Assembly (NCBI GenBank): GCA_035363255.1
Contig: DAOSES010000010.1
Coordinates: forward strand, 1-64,000
DNA length: 64,000 nucleotides
Direction of reading: 5' to 3'
DNA from: T3SED10-260 sp035363255
GTDB lineage: Bacteria; Caldisericota; Caldisericia; UBA6126
This document shows positions 58,698-64,000 of this stretch, piece by piece (position 1 is the stretch's first letter; every line of letters begins with the position of its first letter). A program made the translations under genes and the position numbers. The notes beneath the pieces are model-generated. The model was not told where the DNA came from, ran no database searches, and saw only the letters and a list, made by a program, of their open reading frames with translations.

Positions 58698-58751
58698 AAC
58701 AATCGGGGACGGTTCTTTTTTGTTAACAAAAAAGAACCGTCCCCGATTGTT
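58698..58751. repeat. Perfect 54-bp palindrome of two GGGGACGG elements
   Basis: Two 27-bp copies (58698-58724 and 58725-58751) are exact reverse complements with no loop. The plus copy is 28 nt past the lipoprotein stop and in its direction. The pair sits 11 nt before the -35 of the hydrogenase maturation operon. Confidence 0.95.
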
Positions 58752-58762
58752 TTTTGAATATC

Positions 58763-58791
58763 TTGAACTTTTACTATTTGCGATGTATTCT
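58763..58791 (+). promoter_or_regulatory. Promoter of the hydrogenase maturation operon
   Basis: -35 TTGAAC (58763-58768), a 17-bp spacer and -10 TATTCT (58786-58791), about 57 nt before the regulator gene. Confidence 0.68.
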
Positions 58792-58848
58792 ATTAACTGA
58801 AAACTAATAAACCTGCGGCGAAGGTACGCCTGAAGACAAGGGGAATGA

Positions 58849-59187
58849 ATGAATTTGAGCGAAAAGTACGAACTCAGCGAAAGGGATAGGATCTCGAAAC
58901 ACCGAATTGGTGTTATTTCTATCATTATCTATGATCGTTGCCATTCAGCTCAAAAAATCAATGCACTGCTTTCCGAGTTTGGTCATATAATTATCGGTCG
59001 TATGGGTATCCCCCACCAGGTCCATCATATTCATATTATTGCTATTACGGTGGAAGGAACGATCGAGGATATCGGAGCTTTAAGCGGAAAACTTGGCATG
59101 ATCCCCCATGTAAGCGTAAAATCGCACGTCAGCAAATGGGAGGACTTTGATCATGCTGTTAACGACATCCAAGAGCCTTCAACGTAG
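58849..59187 (+). CDS. TM1266-type iron-only hydrogenase system regulator
   Basis: A 112-residue protein of the TM1266 family: HRIGVISIIIYDRCHSAQKI, HIIIGRMGIPH and IIAITVEGTIEDIGALSGKL, an ACT/NikR-like ferredoxin fold. Its presence at the head of hydE/F/G operons is well known and it is taken as a regulator. AAGGGGAATGA precedes the start. It overlaps hydG by 35 bases, so translation is coupled. Confidence 0.9.
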   Translation: MNLSEKYELSERDRISKHRIGVISIIIYDRCHSAQKINALLSEFGHIIIGRMGIPHQVHHIHIIAITVEGTIEDIGALSGKLGMIPHVSVKSHVSKWEDFDHAVNDIQEPST

Positions 59188-60628
59188 CTATGTAGCTTCG
59201 GAGGACGCAAAACTCAGTTCTTTTGTGCAAGACTTTGAGCTTGATCTTGAGCTAAAAAGTGCTAAAGCACCTGATGATTCAGCTTTTCGAGACATTTTAA
59301 ACAAAGCACTATCTGTGCAATCTTTAACTTTGAAAGAATTGGCTTCACTGATTCAAATCACTGACCCGGAACGCTGGGCTGAAATGTTTGAAATAGCACG
59401 TCAGATCAAGCATAAAGTCTATGACAACCGCATTGTCATGTTTGCTCCTTTATATTGCAGTAACAAGTGTATCAACAATTGTCTTTACTGCGGATTCCGA
59501 AGCGATAACCATCATCTTACTCGAAAACAGTTATCTCAACAAGAAATTGAAGAGGAAGCAAAATACCTTGCAGGAACGATCGGGCATAAAAGGTTAATTA
59601 TGGTCTTTGGAGAGCATCCCGAAAGTGATATTGATTACATTCTCGATTCCATGAAAACAGTATATAGCGTGAAAACTCCTGCAAGAGTGGGCATGGGTAG
59701 CATTCGAAGAGTGAATATTAATGCCGCTCCTATGAGCGTGGAAGACCTAAACCGTCTGCATCAAGCAGGAATCGGAACCTATCAGGTATTTCAGGAAAGC
59801 TACCATCAAGAGACCTATCAAAAGGTTCATCCCCAAAACTCTTTGAAGGGCCATTTCAATTGGAGGCTGTATGCCATGCATAGGGCTATGGAAGCGGGGA
59901 TTGATGACGTGGGGATTGGTGCTCTGTTTGGTTTGTATGACTGGCGCTTTGAGCTTCTTGGCTTGCTTTCTCATGCCAAAGAGCTCGAAAAGCATTTTGG
60001 TGTTGGACCTCACACCGTCTCTTTCCCCCGAATGGAATATGCTGCTGAATCTCCTTTCTCACAACAAAGTCCTTACCTTGTCAATGATGACGATTTTCGT
60101 AAAATTGTTACCTTGATTCGCCTTGCAGTACCTTATGCTGGCATGATTATAACTGCCCGAGAAAAACCTGAGATGATTCGCAGTTTATACCCCATTGTTA
60201 CCCAGAGAGACGCTTCAACCTGCATTGAAATTGGTGGCTACCAACAACAAAAAAATCAACAGGAACGAGAACAACAGCAATTTGAATTGGGTGATACGAG
60301 ATCTCTGGATGAAGTGATTCGCGAATTGGGACAGCAGGGATACATTACCTCCTTTTGTACTGCTGGATATCGTTGTGGTCGAACTGGTGACACGATCATG
60401 GGTATGCTGAAAAGCGGAAAGGAATCTTGTTTTTGCAAGTTAAACGCTGTACTTACCTATCGGGAGTGGTTGGATGATTTTGCCTCCGCTGAAACAAAAA
60501 AGATCGGGGAAAAAGTGATTCAAGACGAGATTGCTGAAATCAAAGCGACTACTCCTGAAGGTTTGACGGCAAAGACAATGGAATATTATGAACGTATTGC
60601 TTCTGGCGAACGTGATTTGTTTATTTAA
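59153..60628 (+). CDS. hydG: [FeFe]-hydrogenase maturase HydG (radical SAM tyrosine lyase)
   Basis: A 491-residue HydG. It splits tyrosine to make CO and CN for the H-cluster. Radical SAM motif C106-x3-C110-x2-C113 (CINNCLYC); there is an extra Cys102 just before it. The second-cluster motif differs from the usual C-x2-C-x22-C: C402 and C428 are kept with the right spacing, but position 405 is Gly and a Cys lies at 408 (CTAGYRCGRTG). I start it at ATG 59153, 9-10 nt after GGAGG; a TTG two codons earlier is too close to that site. It overlaps the regulator gene. Confidence 0.95.
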   Translation: MLLTTSKSLQRSYVASEDAKLSSFVQDFELDLELKSAKAPDDSAFRDILNKALSVQSLTLKELASLIQITDPERWAEMFEIARQIKHKVYDNRIVMFAPLYCSNKCINNCLYCGFRSDNHHLTRKQLSQQEIEEEAKYLAGTIGHKRLIMVFGEHPESDIDYILDSMKTVYSVKTPARVGMGSIRRVNINAAPMSVEDLNRLHQAGIGTYQVFQESYHQETYQKVHPQNSLKGHFNWRLYAMHRAMEAGIDDVGIGALFGLYDWRFELLGLLSHAKELEKHFGVGPHTVSFPRMEYAAESPFSQQSPYLVNDDDFRKIVTLIRLAVPYAGMIITAREKPEMIRSLYPIVTQRDASTCIEIGGYQQQKNQQEREQQQFELGDTRSLDEVIRELGQQGYITSFCTAGYRCGRTGDTIMGMLKSGKESCFCKLNAVLTYREWLDDFASAETKKIGEKVIQDEIAEIKATTPEGLTAKTMEYYERIASGERDLFI

Positions 60629-60640
60629 AGGGGGAAAAAG

Positions 60641-61885
60641 ATGAATGCTAATCTAAAAACTATGCGCTGGCATATTGGAATTTTTGGACGCACCAATACG
60701 GGGAAGTCCAGCTTCATCAACTGGCTAAGCCAACAGGACGTTTCCATAGTTTCCTCTTTACCTGGAACTACCACTGACCCGGTGGAAAAGACTATGGAAT
60801 TACTCCCTTTAGGACCTGTAGTTTTGTTTGATACTGCAGGAGTGGATGACGCCACCGATCTTGGACAGGATCGGATCAAAAAAACTCAGGATATTCTTGG
60901 GAGAATCGATATAGCTATTCTGGTGAGTGAGGGTAATCACTTCGGAAGCTATGAAAAGGACTGGATACAACGATTTAATGAAAAAAACATTCCTTGCTTG
61001 CTGGTCTTGAATAAAGCAGACCTTCAAACCATGGATGATTCTCTGCTTTCCTACCTGGAGACTACCAAGCAGTCTTACCTGGCTATCAGCAGTTTGTTTG
61101 GAAGCGATGAGGATAGAGCAAGAGTGAAGCAAGCTCTCTTTGAGCTTCTTCCAGATAAAAAATGGCTGGATAAACCCCTGTTGGAAGGTATGGTATATGC
61201 TGGGGATTTGGTGGTTTTAGTGATTCCCATCGACAAGAGCGCTCCCAAGGGACGCATCATACTTCCTCAACAACAAGTGATACGTGAAGTGCTAGATCGA
61301 AGCGCCATCAGCATGGTGATTGTACCTGAGCAAATACCTCAATTGGAGCATTATCTTCGAAGAAATGCGAATTTGATGATTACAGATTCTCAGGCATTTG
61401 GCGAAGTGTTCAAGCTTTGCCCCGCAGAAATACCCTTGACCAGTTTTTCCATACTGTTTGCGCGACAACGAGGCCAGTTCGATATCTTGCTTGAAGGCGC
61501 TCTTCAATTGAGAAAACTTAAAAAAGGTGATAAAGTCTTGATTATGGAAGCATGCTCCCACCATCCCACCACCGATGATATCGGCAGGATCAAACTCCCG
61601 CGCTGGCTGAATGAATATACAGGATCGGAGATCAAGACTCAAGTGGTGTGTGGTCATAGTCTTCCTGACGATTTGAGAGATATAGCCCTGGTGATTCAGT
61701 GTGGCTCATGTATGCTAAACATGCGGGAAGTGTATCATCGAATACAACATGTCAGAAATGCAGGACTGGCAGTCACCAATTATGGCTTGGCTATTGCTGA
61801 AATGAAGGGGCATTTGGATCGTGCGATCCGTCCCCTAGGCATGCAGAGTCAGGCAAAAATGGAGTTGGGAGTTGGTAGATCATGA
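60641..61885 (+). CDS. hydF: [FeFe]-hydrogenase maturation GTPase HydF
   Basis: A 414-residue HydF, the scaffold on which the H-cluster diiron unit is built. The GTPase domain has GRTNTGKSSF, DTAGVDD and LNKADL. A dimerisation domain follows (about 180-290), then the cluster domain with CSHH near 305 and QCGSC near 352. The usual C-x-H-x(44-53)-H-C-x2-C motif is nearly complete, but the second His is Gln. ATG follows AAAGGGGG. It starts 12 nt after hydG and overlaps hydE by 4 bases. Confidence 0.95.
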   Translation: MNANLKTMRWHIGIFGRTNTGKSSFINWLSQQDVSIVSSLPGTTTDPVEKTMELLPLGPVVLFDTAGVDDATDLGQDRIKKTQDILGRIDIAILVSEGNHFGSYEKDWIQRFNEKNIPCLLVLNKADLQTMDDSLLSYLETTKQSYLAISSLFGSDEDRARVKQALFELLPDKKWLDKPLLEGMVYAGDLVVLVIPIDKSAPKGRIILPQQQVIREVLDRSAISMVIVPEQIPQLEHYLRRNANLMITDSQAFGEVFKLCPAEIPLTSFSILFARQRGQFDILLEGALQLRKLKKGDKVLIMEACSHHPTTDDIGRIKLPRWLNEYTGSEIKTQVVCGHSLPDDLRDIALVIQCGSCMLNMREVYHRIQHVRNAGLAVTNYGLAIAEMKGHLDRAIRPLGMQSQAKMELGVGRS

Positions 61886-62931
61886 AAGAACTTATCGATC
61901 AATTGGAAGAAACACATTCCTTGAGCAAGGATGAATGGATCACTTTGCTTGAACAGCCCTTTGAAAGTGTGGCGGAATATGCTTTTGAGAAAGCACGAAA
62001 GCTTCGAAACAAATACTATCAGCAAGATATCTTTATTCGAGGATTGATTGAATTTAGCAACTTTTGTAAAAATGATTGCTATTATTGTGGCATACGAAGA
62101 AGCAATCAAGAAGTTTTGCGATATCGCTTGACTTTGAAGCAAATACTAAAGAGCTGTGAAACAGGCTACCACTTGGGATTTCGTACTTTTGTTCTTCAAG
62201 GGGGGGAGGATCCCTATTATAGTGATGAGCGTATTTGTGAGATGGTATCTTCTATTCGAGGTCAGTTTTCTGACTGTGCGATCACCCTGTCGTTGGGAGA
62301 AAAGCCATATGAGAGCTACCTGGCGTATTTTCACGCTGGAGCTGATCGCTATTTATTGCGTCACGAAACTGCTAATAAAGAGCATTACGAAAACCTTCAT
62401 CCTGCTTCAATGTCATTTGAAAATAGAATGCGCTGTTTGTGGGATTTGAAACGAATCGGCTATGAGACAGGAACTGGTTTTATGGTGGGTTCGCCAGGGC
62501 AGACAAGTACTTGTTTGGCAGAGGATATGCTGTTTATCGAAAAACTCCAACCACAGATGATCGGTATAGGGCCATATTTACCCCATCATGAAACCCCCTT
62601 TGCCCATTGCAAAAAAGGTTCTTTGGAATTGACCTTGCTGATGATAGCTTATCTACGCTTGATGCTTCCTTATGCTTTGATTCCCTCCACTACGGCTCTG
62701 GGAACAATTGATGAGCAGGGGAGAGAGCGAGGAATTCTTGCAGGTGCCAATGTCGTGATGCCCAATTTATCTCCTGTGGAAGTTCGTTCCAATTACCAAC
62801 TTTACGATGATAAAATCTGCACCGGAGATGAAGCTGCTGAATGTCGCTTTTGCATGGAACGAAGAATGAATAGCATTGGATATCAGGTGGTGGTAAGTCG
62901 AGGAGATTGCAAGATTGCTTGTGCTGATTGA
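61882..62931 (+). CDS. hydE: [FeFe]-hydrogenase maturase HydE (radical SAM)
   Basis: A 349-residue HydE, a radical SAM enzyme acting on the HydG product in H-cluster assembly. The motif C62-x3-C66-x2-C69 (CKNDCYYC) is present. Other marks: TFVLQGGEDPYY, SLGEKPYESYLAYFHAGADR, LLRHETAN and TGFMVGSPGQT. The C-terminal CRFCMERRM could hold an extra, non-essential cluster. The ATG overlaps hydF by four bases. No hydrogenase structural gene (hydA) is in the window. Confidence 0.95.
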   Translation: MKELIDQLEETHSLSKDEWITLLEQPFESVAEYAFEKARKLRNKYYQQDIFIRGLIEFSNFCKNDCYYCGIRRSNQEVLRYRLTLKQILKSCETGYHLGFRTFVLQGGEDPYYSDERICEMVSSIRGQFSDCAITLSLGEKPYESYLAYFHAGADRYLLRHETANKEHYENLHPASMSFENRMRCLWDLKRIGYETGTGFMVGSPGQTSTCLAEDMLFIEKLQPQMIGIGPYLPHHETPFAHCKKGSLELTLLMIAYLRLMLPYALIPSTTALGTIDEQGRERGILAGANVVMPNLSPVEVRSNYQLYDDKICTGDEAAECRFCMERRMNSIGYQVVVSRGDCKIACAD

Positions 62932-62955
62932 TTGAGGCTTCATATCATTTTTTAC

Positions 62956-63339
62956 TTAACGAGGGTCAGGTGCTCTTTCGCTTTGCATATAGGAGTGTAT
63001 CGCCTTATGTAAAGCGTCTATGGCTAAAACGGAGCAGTGAGTTTTTTCTGCTGGAAACCCATGAAATGCATCTACTACCTCTTGCTCTGTGATGGAAAGA
63101 GCTTCTGTTAGCGTTTTGCCTTTGGCAAGCATTGAGGTCATGCTCGAAACTGCGATAGCTCCGCTACATCCGAACACAAGATAGCTGATTTCTTGAATGA
63201 TATTGGATTGGATTTTTATAAATACACTTACTGAATCGCCACATTCGGGATCTCCAGAGCTTCCTACCCCATCCGGATCTGGAATATAGTAAGCATTTTG
63301 TGGATGTAAAAAATGTTCTTTGAAGAGATCTGATATCAC
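62956..63339 (-). CDS. IscU/NifU-N-like Fe-S cluster scaffold
   Basis: A 127-residue NifU_N-family scaffold. The three cluster cysteines are at DPECGD (near 33), FGCSGAIA (near 58) and THCSVLAI (near 102). An Asp follows the first, as in IscU. It starts at a GTG (63337-63339) after AAGGAGGT. It faces the hyd operon with only 24 nt between and shares the direction of the DUF134 and DUF5320 genes, which lie upstream 10 and 13 nt apart. It may supply Fe-S clusters to HydE/F/G. Confidence 0.9.
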   Translation of the reverse strand: MISDLFKEHFLHPQNAYYIPDPDGVGSSGDPECGDSVSVFIKIQSNIIQEISYLVFGCSGAIAVSSMTSMLAKGKTLTEALSITEQEVVDAFHGFPAEKTHCSVLAIDALHKAIHSYMQSERAPDPR

Positions 63340-63349
63340 TTATACCTCC

Positions 63350-63706
63350 TTAACGAGATGAATGTCCATGACCCTTTCGATGGCAAAAACCGCAGTGTTT
63401 TAGCAGTTGTTGTCCGTCACAAAGCTCATAATCTCCCCCTTCAATATTCAGCATACAACCTTCTACCAGGCTTTTAGCAAGCTTCCAGCGTGCAAGTTCG
63501 TAGATTCTTTGAACCGTGGTTCTGGCTACTTGCATACGTTGTGCTGCTTCTTCCTGTGTCAGTTTTTCCAAGTCAATCAAACGGATGCATTCATATTCTT
63601 CAATACTCATGGAAAGGGGAGGTATAGAGGGGTCATTATGACGCGGACCAAAGCAATTGATAGATGGGATGTCACACACTATTCGCCATTTTCGGGGTCT
63701 GGACAT
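63350..63706 (-). CDS. DUF134-family DNA-binding protein
   Basis: A 118-residue DUF134 protein: MSRPRKWR, CFGPR, SIEEYECIRLIDLEKLTQEE and the HTH QRMQVARTTVQRIYELARWK, followed by a Cys-rich tail (HCGFCHRKGHGH). It probably binds DNA through a sigma-like HTH and a metal through its tail. AAAGGAG precedes the ATG. It is common next to Fe-S scaffold and NifB/NifX-type genes. Confidence 0.92.
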   Translation of the reverse strand: MSRPRKWRIVCDIPSINCFGPRHNDPSIPPLSMSIEEYECIRLIDLEKLTQEEAAQRMQVARTTVQRIYELARWKLAKSLVEGCMLNIEGGDYELCDGQQLLKHCGFCHRKGHGHSSR

Positions 63707-63719
63707 AAGCTAAACTCCT

Positions 63720-63965
63720 TTATTCCTGAGGTTTTTGATTCAAGGCCTTACTGAGTTTGGCTACTTCTTGTTCTAATTGTTCAATCTTGCTTTGTAAGGA
63801 ACGGTTTTCCTGATCAATAGGCGATAAACGACTAAAACCTCTTCTGCAATAATTGCTAAAACCTCTTCCAAAAAATCTGACTCTACTCGGATTGGAGCAG
63901 TTACCCCATCCTCCTCCGGTTTGGGGACCTAAACCCAAAGGTCCGCTTGCATCTCTTCCTGGCAT
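63720..63965 (-). CDS. DUF5320-family protein
   Basis: An 81-residue protein beginning MPGRDASGPLGLGPQTGGGW, which is the mark of DUF5320. Two Cys (GNCSN and NYCRRG) and a C-terminal coiled coil (ENRSLQSKIEQLEQEVAKLS) are present. A GGAGG site precedes the ATG. It is the first visible gene of the three-gene Fe-S operon; its role is unknown. Confidence 0.9.
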   Translation of the reverse strand: MPGRDASGPLGLGPQTGGGWGNCSNPSRVRFFGRGFSNYCRRGFSRLSPIDQENRSLQSKIEQLEQEVAKLSKALNQKPQE

Positions 63966-64000
63966 AATCTATTCCTCCTTCTATTTATGGGCATATGTCC

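Noticed and set aside
26254..58751. The repeated GGGGACGG elements as a CRISPR array
   Set aside because: Copies are separated by whole genes, differ in spacing and orientation, and no cas gene is present.
59153..62931. A hydrogenase structural gene in the window
   Set aside because: Only the regulator and maturases are present. I see no H-cluster motif (TSCCPxW or similar) in any frame examined.
1..64000. tRNA, rRNA or riboswitch genes
   Set aside because: None recognised by eye in the intergenic spaces; a covariance-model search was not possible.

Overview
The window looks like the chromosome of an anaerobic, low-GC Gram-positive bacterium, most likely a member of the class Clostridia. 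The signs are an [FeFe]-hydrogenase maturation operon (TM1266-type regulator, hydG, hydF, hydE), a tungsten/molybdenum aldehyde:ferredoxin oxidoreductase with its own ferredoxin, a PerR-KatG peroxide defence pair, dodecin, an IscU-like scaffold with DUF134 and DUF5320 proteins, and strong GGAGG-type ribosome binding sites throughout. I saw no rRNA, tRNA or CRISPR array. The species cannot be named from the sequence.

Layout. (1) 0-9 kb, minus strand: a defence block made of a PLD-nuclease/SNF2-helicase fusion, an Eco57I-type DNA methylase that overlaps it by 4 bases, and a STAND NTPase with a TPR tail. (2) 9-28 kb, nearly all minus strand: an accessory region full of duplications and gene debris. 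It holds a tandem array of an unrecognised membrane-anchored family (here called PMP, P1 to P7), an ADP-ribosylglycohydrolase and its broken copies, three related small acidic proteins, two AAA ATPases (DUF4143 type), a HEPN/nucleotidyltransferase toxin-antitoxin pair, a DUF1016 nuclease, a PadR-controlled split permease, and an Fe-S membrane protein. (3) 27.6-36.4 kb: one 2920-residue cyclic beta-1,2-glucan synthase. (4) 36.4-58.7 kb: one- and two-gene units, many separated by a short repeat: GNAT, membrane proteins, GDPD, RlmJ-like methylase, a LamG-domain secreted protein, AOR, an HTH/membrane operon, SelO, perR-katG, AlkD, dodecin, a large secreted C13-like protease candidate and a nitroreductase. 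(5) 58.7-64 kb: the hydrogenase maturation operon, then the convergent Fe-S/DUF134/DUF5320 operon.

The most unusual features are non-coding. A 27-33 bp element with core GGGGACGGTTCTT and AACAA/TTGTT ends occurs about 19 times, twice as perfect head-to-head palindromes. Where it lies just after a gene it sits 0-16 nt past the stop codon in most cases (28 nt in one) and reads in the gene's own direction. A second family, built from the promoter region and the last codons of a DUF4143 ATPase gene, occurs as one full copy and two copies in which the whole reading frame has been deleted at the same place, like a MITE. A third pattern is the repeated PMP / ADP-ribosylglycohydrolase / small acidic protein module, with one fairly intact copy at 9-12 kb and a collapsed copy at 21-23.7 kb.

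How the genes may work together: the 0-9 kb block and much of the 9-26 kb block resemble a defence and toxin-antitoxin island in active rearrangement. The right half is core anaerobic metabolism, with oxidative-stress protection (perR-katG), redox chemistry (AOR, nitroreductase, dodecin) and metal-cluster assembly (hydEFG, IscU-like).
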